Below, piece after piece: positions 47,738-57,707 of a DNA stretch of 64,000 nucleotides. Position 1 is the first letter of the stretch; each line of letters starts with the position of its first letter. The position numbers and the translations under genes were made by a program. This DNA is from Gammaproteobacteria bacterium (GTDB lineage: Bacteria > Pseudomonadota > Gammaproteobacteria > Steroidobacterales > Steroidobacteraceae): positions 124,001 to 188,000 of the forward strand of contig PKRE01000004.1 of assembly GCA_017577615.1 (NCBI GenBank). The letters run 5' to 3'. The notes below the pieces were generated by a model, which saw nothing but the letters and a program-made list of their open reading frames with translations, did not search any database and was not told the DNA's origin.

Positions 47738-49072
47738 CTAGAGCTGCTCGTTCACTTGTTTGTCTTGCGCGACGATCGCTTCGACATTCTGCTTGTCCAC
47801 GATCGTCGTCGCACCAACGTCGGCTTGCGCCGCGTCGTCCATGAGCGGCACGGCATCGTCCTCCCCGTCCGCAGGCACGCGGTTACGCGTGATTCTCTCA
47901 TCGATATACATGAGCTCGTGCTGACCGATCTGCACGACATCACCATCGTTCAAGATGCGTCTGCGCACGCGCTTCGAGCGCACGTAGATGCCGTTGGTGC
48001 TGTTCAGATCTTCGAGCACGCATGTATCGAGCGAGGTGATGATCTGCGCGTGATGCCGGCTGATGTACTTGCTGTCGATCTGCAGATCGTTGTCCGGCGT
48101 CCGCCCGATGATAAAACGTCCCGGGCGGAGCTCGCGCTCGGCGATGGTTTGACCGTTGAAGCCGACCAGGATGCGGCCCAGGACCGGGCGGTGCTCGCCG
48201 CGTTCTCCGTGCGACTCGAAGCCCCGTGCGAGGGGCATCTGTAAGCGTACCGAGCGCTCGGCGTACTCGACCCATTGCAGCTCATCGATGGCAGCGCGGA
48301 CGTCTTCCACCGTGACGATGTCGCGATCGTGCGCATAGGCAGACATCATCGCCGTGTCGCACAGTGTGTTGATGAGTCGGGGAATACCGCCCGTGTAGCG
48401 ATAGATGAGTGGGAAGGTGTCCGGCTGGAAGATTTCGCGACCTTGCGAGCCTGCGACTTCCAGACGATGTTGGATGTAGGCAGTGGTGTCGCTCTTCGAG
48501 AGAGCGGTCAAGTGAAAGCGCAGGCGAATGCGCTGTGCCAGCTGCACGAGGCTCGGCGAGTTGAGCTTGTCGTTCAGCTCGGGTTGGCCCGCCAGGATGA
48601 TGCGCAGCACCTTTTCCTTGGTTGTCTCGACGCCGGACAGAAGCCGAATCTCCTCGAGCACTTTGTTGGAGAGGTTCTGCGCTTCATCGACGATCAAGAG
48701 CACGCGCCGACCGTTTGCGTATTGCTCGATCAAGAACTCGTTGAGTGTCGCGAGCAGCTCGGCTTTTTTCATGCGGAACGGCTGGAAGCCGAACTGCACC
48801 AGAACTGACTGCAAGAACTCGGTGGCCGAGACCTGTGTCTGATTGATCTGTGCCACGACCACGTCCTTTTCGAGCTCCTTGAGAAAGGTCTCGATGAGGG
48901 TGGTCTTGCCCGAACCGATCTCGCCCGTGATGACCACGAAGCCGTCGGTGAACCAGATCGTCGACTCCATGTACGCCTTTGCCCGCGCGTGATGCTTGGA
49001 CAGGTACAGGAAGGCCGGATCCGGCGTCAGCCTGAAGGGAAGCTCCTGGAGTTTGAACAGCTCGAGATACAT
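47738..49072 (-). CDS. ExeA-like AAA ATPase fused to an FHA domain
   Basis: 444 residues. MYLELFKLQELPFRLTPDPAFLYLSKHHARAKAYM is the usual start of ExeA/GspA ATPases. Walker A GEIGSGKTT (50-58), Walker B LLIVDEAQN, and LAGQPEL; about residues 1-270. FHA domain at about 300-385: GRFIIGRTPDNDLQIDSKYISRHHAQI...LNSTNGIYVRSKRV, a full phosphothreonine-binding signature. Acidic C-terminal tail. The fusion is found in proteobacteria with exosortase or type II secretion links; no such genes are here. It might bind Ser/Thr kinase targets, and the kinase at 36973-37824 is a candidate partner. Confidence 0.88.
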   Translation of the reverse strand: MYLELFKLQELPFRLTPDPAFLYLSKHHARAKAYMESTIWFTDGFVVITGEIGSGKTTLIETFLKELEKDVVVAQINQTQVSATEFLQSVLVQFGFQPFRMKKAELLATLNEFLIEQYANGRRVLLIVDEAQNLSNKVLEEIRLLSGVETTKEKVLRIILAGQPELNDKLNSPSLVQLAQRIRLRFHLTALSKSDTTAYIQHRLEVAGSQGREIFQPDTFPLIYRYTGGIPRLINTLCDTAMMSAYAHDRDIVTVEDVRAAIDELQWVEYAERSVRLQMPLARGFESHGERGEHRPVLGRILVGFNGQTIAERELRPGRFIIGRTPDNDLQIDSKYISRHHAQIITSLDTCVLEDLNSTNGIYVRSKRVRRRILNDGDVVQIGQHELMYIDERITRNRVPADGEDDAVPLMDDAAQADVGATTIVDKQNVEAIVAQDKQVNEQL

Positions 49073-49361
49073 GTGTTTCGACGAGGCTCAATCTTGAATA
49101 GGCGAATCCGGGCCGACGCAGCCTGGCGACTTAATCATGAGCTGCTCGGCGATACACGTGCAGATTGCTCAATTCCGGAGCAGAGTGGTTCCAGTTTACG
49201 GGCAAAGGCCCCTATTCAAAAGCGCCGTGGCCCTGTTCGGCAGCGCACGGCCGGGTATCGCCCTGGCTCTGCGACCTGCTTCGACCATTTCAATCTCGTT
49301 GGCATCGACCTCGGCCGGGAGCCGCACCGTCGGCGCGTACCCAAACTCGGCGCAGGCCGGC

Positions 49362-50447
49362 TCAGGCAGACTTGAGGCGCAGGAGTTGACGTAGCGCGCG
49401 GTCACGGGCCCCCGCCGAGGCGGCAACGACCGTGCAGTGCCCGAGCTTGCGGTTGGGTCTAGGTTCTTTACCGTAGCTGTGAAAATGTACGCCCGGTATA
49501 CGCAGAATGTTCCGCAGAGTCGGCAGTTCGCCGATGAAGTTCACCATGGCCGAATGGCCAATCGGGCTCGTGCTGCCGAGCGGCAGCCCGAGAATGGCGC
49601 GAATGTGGTTCTCGAATTGGCTCGTGTGCGCCCCTTCGATCGTCCAATGCCCCGAGTTGTGCACGCGCGGCGCCATCTCGTTTGCGATCAAACGCCCGCG
49701 CTTGACGAAGAATTCGACCGTGAGCACACCTGCGTAGTCGAAGTGCTTGAATAGCCGTTTCAGGTATTGCTCTGCCTGCTTCTGTAGCGGCGCGTTGCGA
49801 TATGGCGCCACCGAATAGCGCAGGATGCCTCCTTCGTGGGTGTTTGCAGACAAAGGATAGAAGCGAGTTTCACCGGTCGTGCTGCGTACCCCGATCAGCG
49901 AGACCTCGCGGCTGAAGTCCACGAATCCCTCGTAGATGAGCGGCACCGACCCAAGCGTCTGCCAGGCCTCATCGAGATCGCTCATCTTGCGGATCAGCCG
50001 TTGCCCACGCCCGTCGTAACCGAGACGACGGGTCTTGAGCACGCCCGGAACGCCGATTTCCCGCGCAGCCTTTTGCAAATCGTCGAACGTATCGACTGCG
50101 GCGAACGGCGGCGTCGGGATCTTGAGTCGCGCGAATAGTGTTTTTTCGTGCAGGCGGTCCTGCGAGGCGCCCAGCGCGCTCACCGGGGGCAGAAAGGCTT
50201 TGCGCGCAGCAATGCCACGGACCGCTTCGACGGGCACGTTTTCCACGTCGAAGGTGATGACGTCGACCTCATCAGCGAGCTGTGCAAGCTTTGTCTCGTC
50301 GTCGAAGGCGCCGCAAATGATGCGACCGACCTGTGCGCCGGGTGCATCTTCACTCTGGTCGACGAACACGAAACGTAGGCCAAGCGGATACCCCGCGAGG
50401 GCCAGCATCCGTCCGAGCTGGCCGGCGCCGATGATGCCGATCTTCAT
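49362..50447 (-). CDS. purK: N5-carboxyaminoimidazole ribonucleotide synthase PurK
   Basis: 361 residues. ATP-grasp fold: [66 protein letters not shown]. Converts AIR plus bicarbonate and ATP to N5-CAIR in purine synthesis. Its ATG overlaps the purE stop (ATGA), giving the purE-purK operon. Confidence 0.96.
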   Translation of the reverse strand: MKIGIIGAGQLGRMLALAGYPLGLRFVFVDQSEDAPGAQVGRIICGAFDDETKLAQLADEVDVITFDVENVPVEAVRGIAARKAFLPPVSALGASQDRLHEKTLFARLKIPTPPFAAVDTFDDLQKAAREIGVPGVLKTRRLGYDGRGQRLIRKMSDLDEAWQTLGSVPLIYEGFVDFSREVSLIGVRSTTGETRFYPLSANTHEGGILRYSVAPYRNAPLQKQAEQYLKRLFKHFDYAGVLTVEFFVKRGRLIANEMAPRVHNSGHWTIEGAHTSQFENHIRAILGLPLGSTSPIGHSAMVNFIGELPTLRNILRIPGVHFHSYGKEPRPNRKLGHCTVVAASAGARDRALRQLLRLKSA

Positions 50448-50953
50448 GAACGTGCAGGAGAGGAAGGTTCGCTGGGGTCGGGATGCGCCAAAACCGAGCG
50501 CGTCAGGTCGCTTCGGTACTGCTCGAGCGCCTTACGGATCTGCTCGTACTTGTTCGCCAAGATGGCTGCCGCCAGCAGCGCCGCGTTCGTCGCTCCCGCC
50601 GTGCCGATCGCGAGCGTGCCCACGGGAACGCCGGCAGGCATCTGGACAATCGAAAGCAGCGAGTCGATCCCGTTCAATGCCTTCGATTGCACGGGCACCC
50701 CGAGGACGGGCAGGGAGGTCTTGGCCGCCACCATGCCGGGCAGATGCGCGGCGCCTCCTGCTCCGGCGATGATGACTTCAAGACCGCGGTCTCGCGCAGA
50801 TTCTGCGTATTCAAACAGCAGATCCGGGGTCCGATGTGCAGAAACGACACGAGTCTCGTGAGGAACACGCAGCTGCGCGAGCGTGTCAGCCGCGCTCTTC
50901 AGCGTGTCCCAGTCGGATCTCGAGCCCATGATGATGCCGACAAGGGGTGTCAT
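50444..50953 (-). CDS. purE: N5-carboxyaminoimidazole ribonucleotide mutase PurE
   Basis: 169 residues from the ATG at 50953. Class I Pur[50 protein letters not shown], and [15 protein letters not shown]. Moves the carboxylate from N5 to C4 to yield CAIR. The C-terminal about 15 residues ([15 protein letters not shown]) are extra and disordered-looking. A longer upstream frame is not supported. Confidence 0.96.
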   Translation of the reverse strand: MTPLVGIIMGSRSDWDTLKSAADTLAQLRVPHETRVVSAHRTPDLLFEYAESARDRGLEVIIAGAGGAAHLPGMVAAKTSLPVLGVPVQSKALNGIDSLLSIVQMPAGVPVGTLAIGTAGATNAALLAAAILANKYEQIRKALEQYRSDLTRSVLAHPDPSEPSSPARS

Positions 50954-51014
50954 TGCGTCATTGTAGCGTAGATACCGACGTCGGATGACCTTTCGATCGC
51001 TTTGCGGCGAGCGG

Positions 51015-51518
51015 TCACAGTTCCACGGGCGCGAGCACGTCCCGCAGCATCCGAAACAGCTCGCGAGCCGCACGTGGTGGTGCCTTCTGAGCGCGTTCAC
51101 GACGAGCGCGCTCCACGAGAGAGGCAAGCGCTTGCTCGTCAATGGGCCTCACGACTTCCGCACGCAAGGCATCGAGCGCCGCTGTCCCTTCCCGGAGCAG
51201 TCGGTCACGCCAATGCTCGATGCGCCGGAACTGAAGCGTGTGGGCGCGATCGCGCTGTCGTCTTGCCTCCAGCGCCGCTCGGATCGGCTCGGTGTCGATC
51301 TTGCGCATCAACTTGCCGATGTACTGTTTCTGGCGATAGAGGCCGCTGCGCGCAGTAATGCGTCGCGCCAGCATGACCGCATCGCGCAGCGTCTCGGGCA
51401 GGTCGAGCGCGTCGAGCTCTGCTTGTGGCAGGTCGATCAACGCCTCGCCGAGTGCCTGCAGATCTTCGGACTGGCGCTTACGTTCGCTCTTGCTCGGCCG
51501 CTCTTCATACTCACTCAT
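51015..51518 (-). CDS. darP: Ribosome-associated protein DarP (YjgA family)
   Basis: 167 residues, mostly helical and charged. [70 protein letters not shown] is the YjgA/DUF615 signature. Associates with the large ribosomal subunit during its late assembly. Its gene is divergent from pmbA, a conserved gammaproteobacterial arrangement. Confidence 0.94.
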   Translation of the reverse strand: MSEYEERPSKSERKRQSEDLQALGEALIDLPQAELDALDLPETLRDAVMLARRITARSGLYRQKQYIGKLMRKIDTEPIRAALEARRQRDRAHTLQFRRIEHWRDRLLREGTAALDALRAEVVRPIDEQALASLVERARRERAQKAPPRAARELFRMLRDVLAPVEL

Positions 51519-51529
51519 GGGCAGAATTG

Positions 51530-51700
51530 TAGCGGGTGTGGGCTCCGGGCTCTGGGCGCTGAGCGATCAGCGCGTGCATGGACGCTAGCGCCGGTTCCCA
51601 GCCTCCAGTCTCAAGCCGTTGGTCGGGGCTGCAGGGCGAGCAGCGCGTGTACGCACCTACAACCTACCGCCTACTGCCTACAGCCTCGCTCCTGCCTGAG
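51530..51700. repeat. GC-rich repeat between divergent darP and pmbA
   Basis: GGGCTCCGGGCTCTGGGCGCTGAG at about 51542-51564, then CAGCGCGTGCATGGACGCTAGCGCC and GCCTCCAGTCTCAAGCC at about 51601-51616, followed by CCTACAACCTACCGCCTACTGCCTACAGCC (51656-51685). Same family as 28837-28919. As it lies between divergent genes it cannot be only a terminator. Confidence 0.55.
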
Positions 51701-51716
51701 ACGTTACAATTCATTC

Positions 51717-53078
51717 ATGAACACACCGACACGCGCATCCAACTCCATCCAGCTGAGTCATTCCAAGAGCGAGCTCGAGCGGCTCGTCACGCTCGCGCTC
51801 GAAGAAGCCAAGGCGCTCGGAGCGACGGAGGCAGAGGTGGGGGTGAGTGTCGACACCGGCCTGTCAGTGACAGTTCGGCTCGGCGAAGTGGAGACACTCG
51901 AGTATCAACGCGACCGTGGCATGGGCGTGACGGTGTATCGCGGCAAGCGCAAGGGATCCGCGAGCACGGCCGATCTGAGCGAGCGGGCCATCCGCGACAC
52001 GGTGGCGAAGGCGTACAGCATTGCGGGTTTCACCGCCGAGGACGAATGTGCCGGGCTGCCCGATCCTGACACGATCGCACGCGATCCGCCGGATCTCGAT
52101 CTTTGTCACCCTTGGGCAATCGAGCCCGACGAGGCGCGCGAGCTCGCGGTCGCTTGCGAGGCAGCTGCACTGCGGCTCGACAAGCGCATCAAGAACTCCG
52201 AAGGCGCGACCTTATCGACTCATCACGGTTTGCGCGTCTTCGGTAACACGCTGGGCTTCTTGAACGGCTATCCGACCAGCATCCATAGTCTCAGCTGCGT
52301 CGTCGTCGCGCAAGAAAACGGCGAAATGCAGCGCGACTACTGGTACAGCTCGGCGCGGGATTGGCGCGAGCTGGAAGATGCCGAGCGCATCGGCGTACGG
52401 GCCGCCGAGCGCGCGCTGCGCCGTCTCGGCGCCCGCAAGCTGGCGACGGTGACTGGTCCCGTGCTGTTCGTGCCTGAGCTTGCCCGCGGCCTATTCGGCC
52501 ATTTTCTCGGTGCCATTCGTGGCAGCAGCCAGTATCGCCGCTCGTCGTTCTTGCTCGACGCGGCCGGACAGCAGATCTTTCCCTCGTGGTTACAGATCTC
52601 CGAGCGTCCCCACATTCCCAAGGGGCTGGCCAGCGCACCGTTCGACGGCGAGGGCGTGGCGACGCAGGATCGCGAGCTCGTCGATCGAGGCGTGCTGACA
52701 GGGTACATCCTGAATACCTACTCAGCGCGTAAGCTCGGGCTGAAGACCACGGGCAACGCAGGTGGTGTGCACAATCTGCTGGTCAAGCCCGGTGCGGATG
52801 ATTTCGATGCGCTCGTGCGCAAGATGCAGCGAGGTTTGATCGTGACCGAGCTGATGGGGCAGGGCGTCAACGGCGTCACTGGAGACTATTCGCGCGGTGC
52901 CGCCGGATTCTGGGTGGAGAACGGCGCGATTGCCTACCCCGTGCACGAGATCACGATCGCGGGCAATCTCAAAGACATGTATCGCGAGATCGTCGCGGTA
53001 GGCAACGATGTCGATCTGCGCGGCGGCATCCGGACCGGCTCTGTGCTGATCGAGCGCATGACGATTGCTGGTGAATAG
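51717..53078 (+). CDS. pmbA: TldE/PmbA metalloprotease partner subunit
   Basis: 453 residues from the ATG at 51717. PmbA/TldE family: LSERAIRDTVAKAYSIAGFTAEDECAGLPD, HGLRVFGNTLGFLNGYPTSIHSLSC, LLDAAGQQIFPSWLQISERPHIPKGLASAPFDGEGV, and LKTTGNAGGVHNLLVKPG. It lacks the HExxxH zinc site carried by TldD and pairs with it. An upstream frame overlapping darP is not used. It is followed by a convergent yihY. Confidence 0.95.
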   Translation: MNTPTRASNSIQLSHSKSELERLVTLALEEAKALGATEAEVGVSVDTGLSVTVRLGEVETLEYQRDRGMGVTVYRGKRKGSASTADLSERAIRDTVAKAYSIAGFTAEDECAGLPDPDTIARDPPDLDLCHPWAIEPDEARELAVACEAAALRLDKRIKNSEGATLSTHHGLRVFGNTLGFLNGYPTSIHSLSCVVVAQENGEMQRDYWYSSARDWRELEDAERIGVRAAERALRRLGARKLATVTGPVLFVPELARGLFGHFLGAIRGSSQYRRSSFLLDAAGQQIFPSWLQISERPHIPKGLASAPFDGEGVATQDRELVDRGVLTGYILNTYSARKLGLKTTGNAGGVHNLLVKPGADDFDALVRKMQRGLIVTELMGQGVNGVTGDYSRGAAGFWVENGAIAYPVHEITIAGNLKDMYREIVAVGNDVDLRGGIRTGSVLIERMTIAGE

Positions 53079-53142
53079 GAGGCGGAGGCCGCAGGCTGGA
53101 GACTGGAGCTGCAGCGGCTCCAGCGTGCGGTCCGGCCCACCC
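53079..53142. repeat. Repeat arm between convergent pmbA and yihY
   Basis: GCAGGCTGGAGACTGGAGCTGCAGCGGCTCCAGCG at 53091-53125 contains one GGAGACT unit and a GGAGC...GCTCC inverted repeat around CTGCAG. It is a short member of the repeat family. Confidence 0.5.
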
Positions 53143-54486
53143 CTAGCTAGCCCCATCAAACCCTTCCTCCACGAGCGACTTCACAGTCTTGCCTTTCAGC
53201 GCGTCCTTGAGCGCGTTCTCGGCAGCCCGCGCGGCCGCGACAGCCGGCGCGACGTTGCGGATCTTCCCCAAGCGCGGTCCGATGGTTTCCTGTCGAACGG
53301 CGTCGAGCACATCGGTCAGCTCGATCGTATCTGGGTCGCGGCCCGGCACCCAGGTGTCGTCATCAGTGAGCGTCAACAAGCCCCTGCGTTCGAGCGCGGT
53401 TACGATCGGTCCGAGCGCGGCTCCCGGCAGATCGAGATGATCGGCCAGGGCGTTGATCGTCCAACGACGTCCAGCAGTGCGATAGTCACTGACGATGAGG
53501 TACATGATCGAGAGCGCGACGCGTTCGCTTACGCTCGAGTTGAGCTTCACGTTCTCGTGCCCGGGACGCAGGTACTGCGGATTCTGCACGTAGAAGGACA
53601 GCTGCGCGCCGAGCAGCAGGATCAACCAGGAGATGTATAGCCAGATCAGCGCGACGACGGCGATGGCGAAGCCGGCGTAGATGACGATGGTACGTGTCGA
53701 GCTCGCAACGAAAGAGGTGAAGATCATACCGGCCGCCGCCCACAGCGCTCCCGCGAACACACCGCCTACGAGCGCCGCCCGCAGCCGTACCGCGCAATTC
53801 GGGATGAAGCCGTACATGAACGTAAACACACCCGTTACCAGAAGGTACGGCGTGAGATGCCCCAGCAGCACGAGCGCCGTGCCGAACGGCTCATACGTCG
53901 CGATCTTTTGCAGAAGCGATGTATTGGCGACCGTGGCCATCAGTCCGAGCGCAGCGAAGATGGCGGCGGGTCCGATGACGATGACGCTCAAGTACTCGCT
54001 GAACCGCCTTGCCAGGCTGCGCGGACGCTCGACGCGCCAGATGAAGTTGAAGCTCTCTTCGACCTTCTGGACCATCGAGACGACGGTGTAGAGGAGGAAC
54101 ACGAGCCCGATCGACCCCAGAACCGTGCCCCTGACGTTGTTCACCAAGTCCATCACGCGCGCCGTGATCTCGTAGGCGCGCTCTGTGCCAAGCGGCTCGA
54201 GAAAGCTGAACAGCACCGGCTCGAGATCTTCGTGGTAGCCGAGTCCTTTGAGCACGGAGAAGGAGAGCGCGAGCAGCGGCACGATCGACAGGAGCGTCGT
54301 GTAGACGAGACTCATCGCGCGCAAGGTGAGATGACCGCGCACGATGTCCCGCACGAGCGCATACGGGTAGCGCAGAATGCGCGCAATCTTCCAGAGCGGC
54401 CGGCCGATCAGAGAGTCCGGCGGCTCGAATAGCCATTTCTCGAGGTGTGTGAGGAGCGGTTGCAGCATGCGCGCGGAGCCTGACAT
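53143..54486 (-). CDS. YihY/BrkB family inner-membrane protein with C-terminal winged-helix
   Basis: 447 residues. MSLVYTTLLSIVPLLALSFSVLKG and later FTSFVASSTRTIVIYAGFAIAVVALIWLYISWLILLLGAQL are YihY/UPF0761 signatures; about six membrane helices in residues 55-300. After residue 330 comes a soluble part with a winged-helix-like stretch (RRWTINALADHLDLPGAALGPIVTALERRGLLTLTDDD). The family is labelled as tRNA-processing/BrkB by old misannotation; the true role is unknown. The tail (AVAAARAAENALKDALKGK) is a helix. Confidence 0.86.
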   Translation of the reverse strand: MSGSARMLQPLLTHLEKWLFEPPDSLIGRPLWKIARILRYPYALVRDIVRGHLTLRAMSLVYTTLLSIVPLLALSFSVLKGLGYHEDLEPVLFSFLEPLGTERAYEITARVMDLVNNVRGTVLGSIGLVFLLYTVVSMVQKVEESFNFIWRVERPRSLARRFSEYLSVIVIGPAAIFAALGLMATVANTSLLQKIATYEPFGTALVLLGHLTPYLLVTGVFTFMYGFIPNCAVRLRAALVGGVFAGALWAAAGMIFTSFVASSTRTIVIYAGFAIAVVALIWLYISWLILLLGAQLSFYVQNPQYLRPGHENVKLNSSVSERVALSIMYLIVSDYRTAGRRWTINALADHLDLPGAALGPIVTALERRGLLTLTDDDTWVPGRDPDTIELTDVLDAVRQETIGPRLGKIRNVAPAVAAARAAENALKDALKGKTVKSLVEEGFDGAS

Positions 54487-54504
54487 GGGTGCGTGCGTGC
54501 GGCA

Positions 54505-54571
54505 AGGGCTGGGCCTGGAGGCTGGAACGGCAGCAGCTCCAGTCTCCAGCCTCCAGTGCCCAGTCCCAGCC
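54505..54571. repeat. Compact inverted-repeat element between yihY and kinase genes
   Basis: Left arm GGGCTGGGCCTGGAGGCTGGA at 54506-54526, right arm CTCCAGTCTCCAGCCTCCAG at 54537-54556, continuing TGCCCAGTCCC. Short spacer CGGCAG, giving a long hairpin. The right arm matches that at 56822-56841. Confidence 0.7.
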
Positions 54572-55636
54572 TCAATCTACCGGCGCCAGCGTGAAGTAGA
54601 ACGTTGCCCCTTCGTTCGGTCGCGCCTCGGCCCAGATGCGGCCGCCGTGCCGCGCGACGATCCGTTGCACCGTCACCAAGCCGATGCCCGTGCCGGGGAA
54701 GTCGGAATCGGCGTGCAGCCGCTGAAAGGGTGCGAAGAGCTTGCCGACGTACTGCATGTCGAAGCCCACGCCGTTGTCTTGCACGAAATAGACGGTTCCT
54801 TCTGCAGAGCGCTGTACGCCGACCCGCACGCGCGCACGCTCGGCGCGCGCGGTGTACTTCCAGGCATTATCGAGCAGATTCTCCATGGCGATGCGCAGCA
54901 GCCGAGCATCGCCGTGGGTTGTCATGTCGGGGTCAATGTCGAGCTCCACTCGATGCTGCGGATAGCGCTCGCGCACAACCGCGGCGGCCTCTGTGGCGAC
55001 GTCGGTCAAGCTCACCGGCCGCACGTTGAGCTGCGCACGATTGATTCGCGACAGACCGAGCAGGTCCTCGATGAGGTGCGACATGCGCTCGCTCGCCTGC
55101 TGGATGCGGCCGAGGTAGTGCTTCGATCTCTCGTCGAGGTCAGGCGGGGCCGAATCACAGAGGATCTGGCTAAAGGCGGACAGGCTGCGCAACGGAGCGC
55201 GCAGATCGTGTGACACGGCGTAAGCGAACGCTTCAAGCTCCCGGTTGGCGGCTTCCAGCTGCTGTGTGCGTTGAGCTACCCGAGCCTCGAGCTCCGCGTT
55301 GATGCGCTGTATCTCGGCTTGTGACGCAACGAGCGTACGTCGTGCGTCGAGGTCGCGCCGTTCATAGCGACGCAGGAGCACGTAGAGCAGCAGGGCCGAG
55401 CAGACGACGAAGAGCCAGCCTTTGCCTGTCTGCAGCTGATTGATGCGTTCGGGCGGGACGCCGATGCCTTCCAGGAGGCGGTCCGTGAAGAAGATCCAGG
55501 TGCAACCGAAAGCGAAGTAGAGCACGGCGATGCGCACGGCCAGATTCGATCCGCGCGTATCGGGATTCGCGCTCGTGTCTGCACGGGACCGTGTGCTGGT
55601 TTCGTCGTCCACTTTGATACCCCGATTCGCCGACAC
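54572..55636 (-). CDS. Membrane sensor histidine kinase
   Basis: 354 residues. Two membrane helices at about 34-50 and 73-88 (AVRIAVLYFAFGCTWIFF; GWLFVVCSALLLYVLL), with a short periplasmic loop. Coiled coil RINAELEARVAQRTQQLEAANRELEAF, HisKA with His143 in YAVSHDLRAPLRS, and HATPase (NLLDNAWKYT; VQDNGVGFDM; GTGIGLVTVQRI). No receiver or response-regulator gene beside it, so it is an orphan. Its kinase half is close to that of the hybrid kinase at 12524-14227. Confidence 0.9.
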   Translation of the reverse strand: MSANRGIKVDDETSTRSRADTSANPDTRGSNLAVRIAVLYFAFGCTWIFFTDRLLEGIGVPPERINQLQTGKGWLFVVCSALLLYVLLRRYERRDLDARRTLVASQAEIQRINAELEARVAQRTQQLEAANRELEAFAYAVSHDLRAPLRSLSAFSQILCDSAPPDLDERSKHYLGRIQQASERMSHLIEDLLGLSRINRAQLNVRPVSLTDVATEAAAVVRERYPQHRVELDIDPDMTTHGDARLLRIAMENLLDNAWKYTARAERARVRVGVQRSAEGTVYFVQDNGVGFDMQYVGKLFAPFQRLHADSDFPGTGIGLVTVQRIVARHGGRIWAEARPNEGATFYFTLAPVD

Positions 55637-55653
55637 GCCAACGCTTTGGCGAG

Positions 55654-56556
55654 CTAGCGTGCAGTGAGGCGCTCCAGCGCCTCGGCATACTTTGCCGACG
55701 TGCGTTCAATAATATCCGGCGGCAGCTTGGGCCCGGGAGGACGTTTGTCCCAACTTAGGGTTTCTAGATAGTCACGCACGAACTGCTTATCGAAGCTCGG
55801 TGGGCTCGTGCCGACGCGATATGTGTCGACCGGCCAGAATCGCGACGAGTCTGGGGTGAGTGCCTCGTCGATCAGCGTGAGCTGTCCGCCCTCATCGAGG
55901 CCAAACTCGAACTTGGTATCCGCAATGATGATGCCGCGAGCGAGCGCGTACTCCGCGGCGAATCGGTACAACGCCAACGCAGTGGAGCGCACTTGCGCGG
56001 CCAGATCGGCGCCGATGAGCTCCACCACTCGTTCGTAAGAGATGTTCTCGTCGTGTGCGCCAACCTTGGCTTTCGTGGCCGGCGTAAACAAGGGTTCCGG
56101 GAGCTTCTCGGCCAGCTGCAATCCTTGCGGTAACGCGATCCCGCACACCATCCCTGTCTCCTGATAATCGCGCCAACCCGAACCGATCAGATAGCCGCGC
56201 ACCACGGCCTCGATCGGCAGTGCCCGCAGATGTTTGACGACCATGCTACGGTCTGCCACCTGCGCGCGCTCGGCAGGATCCGGGACGACCTGTTCCAAAG
56301 GTATGTCGGTCAAATGGTTTGGCACGATGTGACGCGTCTTCTCGAACCAGAACTCAGAGATGCGCGTCAGGATGCGCCCCTTACCTGGGATGGGATCAGG
56401 TAACACGACATCGAAGGCGCTCAGTCGGTCGGTCGCTACGATGAGTAGATGATGACCGTCGACTTTGTAGATATCGCGTACCTTCCCTCGGTGAATGAGC
56501 TCGAGTCCGCGAAGATTCGATTCGATCATCGGCGGGGAAGGAGCGGTCGCGGACAT
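55654..56556 (-). CDS. purC: Phosphoribosylaminoimidazole-succinocarboxamide synthase PurC
   Basis: About 300 residues from the ATG at 56556; MIESNL nine codons later is an alternative. SAICAR synthetase signature: [82 protein letters not shown]. Eukaryote/plant-like long form rather than the 240-residue E. coli type. Adds aspartate to CAIR. Away from purEK but in the same direction. Confidence 0.95.
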   Translation of the reverse strand: MSATAPSPPMIESNLRGLELIHRGKVRDIYKVDGHHLLIVATDRLSAFDVVLPDPIPGKGRILTRISEFWFEKTRHIVPNHLTDIPLEQVVPDPAERAQVADRSMVVKHLRALPIEAVVRGYLIGSGWRDYQETGMVCGIALPQGLQLAEKLPEPLFTPATKAKVGAHDENISYERVVELIGADLAAQVRSTALALYRFAAEYALARGIIIADTKFEFGLDEGGQLTLIDEALTPDSSRFWPVDTYRVGTSPPSFDKQFVRDYLETLSWDKRPPGPKLPPDIIERTSAKYAEALERLTAR

Positions 56557-56670
56557 AGAGTGATTCTCGGGCTGACGAGCACGTGGCTCCTTATCAACTG
56601 ACAGCGCTGCACACGGTATGGCTGCCGGCGTTGCCGGCAATTGTCGCAGTGGGTGGGGAGGGCTTCAAGC

Positions 56671-56846
56671 GGGCTGGGGACTGGGGACTGGAGGCTAGAG
56701 TCGCTGTGCGCGAATGTGCGTGCTCTTATTCATCTTCCTATTCGCTATTCCTGTTTCTTCGCTACGAAGCGGGTGACGAGGAACGATGACTAGGGCTGGC
56801 GGCGCTGCACGGTGGCTCGAGCCTCCAGTCTCCAGCCTCCAGCCCA
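56671..56846. repeat. MITE-like 176-bp element with 30-bp terminal inverted repeats
   Basis: Left end GGGCTGGGGACTGGGGACTG...GCTAGAG (56671-56700) and right end CTCGAGCCTCCAGTCTCCAG...CAGCCC (56817-56846) match as inverted repeats at about 26 of 30 positions. The 116-bp interior has TATTC/CTATTCC units and GCGGGTGACG...ACGATGACTAGGGCTG, which resembles the interior at 31257-31345. No open reading frame and no obvious target duplication. Lies between divergent purC and rpe. Confidence 0.75.
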
Positions 56847-56977
56847 CGAACGGCTCATTCGCGACGCGCAAGCGGTCGAAGTACAAACCTGGGTTGACAG
56901 ATAGCGCCAACCGTCGGATAAGGAGCACGGCTACGCGCTGCTCTTCCACCTGCAACTCTCAAGTGCCATTCACGACG

Positions 56978-57661
56978 ATGCTTCCTCCTTGGATTTGCGC
57001 TTCCATCCTCTCGGCCGACTTTGCAAGGCTTGGTGAGGAAGTCGAACGAGTGATCGCTGCGGGCGCGGACGCCATCCATTTCGACGTGATGGACAACCAT
57101 TACGTGCCGAATCTCACGATCGGGCCCCTCGTGTGCGAGGCGCTGCGCAACTACGGGATCACGGCACCGATCGACGTGCATCTGATGGTCAAGCCAGTCG
57201 ATCGTTTGATACCCGATTTCGCGAAGGCCGGTGCGACCTGGATCACCTTTCATCCCGAGGCGAGCGAGCATGTCGACCGGACGCTCGACTTGATTCGCGA
57301 GCATGGTTGTAAGCCCGGGCTCGTCTTCAACCCCGCAACGCCTCTGAGCTGGCTCGATCACGTGATGGACAAAGTCGACATGGTCTTGCTGATGTCGGTG
57401 AACCCCGGCTTTGCAGGTCAGAAATTCATTCCGTCGGCGTTACCGAAGCTGCGAGCGGCACGCGAGCGCATTAAGGCGAGCGGACGCGAAATCCGACTCG
57501 AGATCGACGGAGGTGTGAAGGTGGAGAATATCGGCGAGCTGGCGCGAGCAGGTGCCGACACGTTCGTTTCCGGCTCCGGTATTTTCGGCACTAAGGACTA
57601 CGCTGCAACGATTGCAGCAATGAGACGCGAGATTGAGGCGGCTGGCCGTTCGAGCGTCTGA
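56978..57661 (+). CDS. rpe: Ribulose-phosphate 3-epimerase Rpe
   Basis: 227 residues from the ATG at 56978. TIM barrel with [53 protein letters not shown] and [18 protein letters not shown]. Interconverts ribulose-5-P and xylulose-5-P in the pentose phosphate pathway, the same pathway as rpiA at 60500. The upstream frame is repeat sequence, not coding. Confidence 0.96.
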   Translation: MLPPWICASILSADFARLGEEVERVIAAGADAIHFDVMDNHYVPNLTIGPLVCEALRNYGITAPIDVHLMVKPVDRLIPDFAKAGATWITFHPEASEHVDRTLDLIREHGCKPGLVFNPATPLSWLDHVMDKVDMVLLMSVNPGFAGQKFIPSALPKLRAARERIKASGREIRLEIDGGVKVENIGELARAGADTFVSGSGIFGTKDYAATIAAMRREIEAAGRSSV

Positions 57662-57707
57662 ACCGTGTGGGAACGCGTGACGAGCGACACGTTCCCACTG
57701 CGCGCGA

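Noticed and set aside
49073-49361. TTGAATAGG (49094-49102) and CCTATTCAA (49211-49219) inverted repeat in the gap
   Set aside because: Nine-base arms over 100 nt apart can occur by chance; no gene or structure supports it. The gap otherwise holds nothing I can name.
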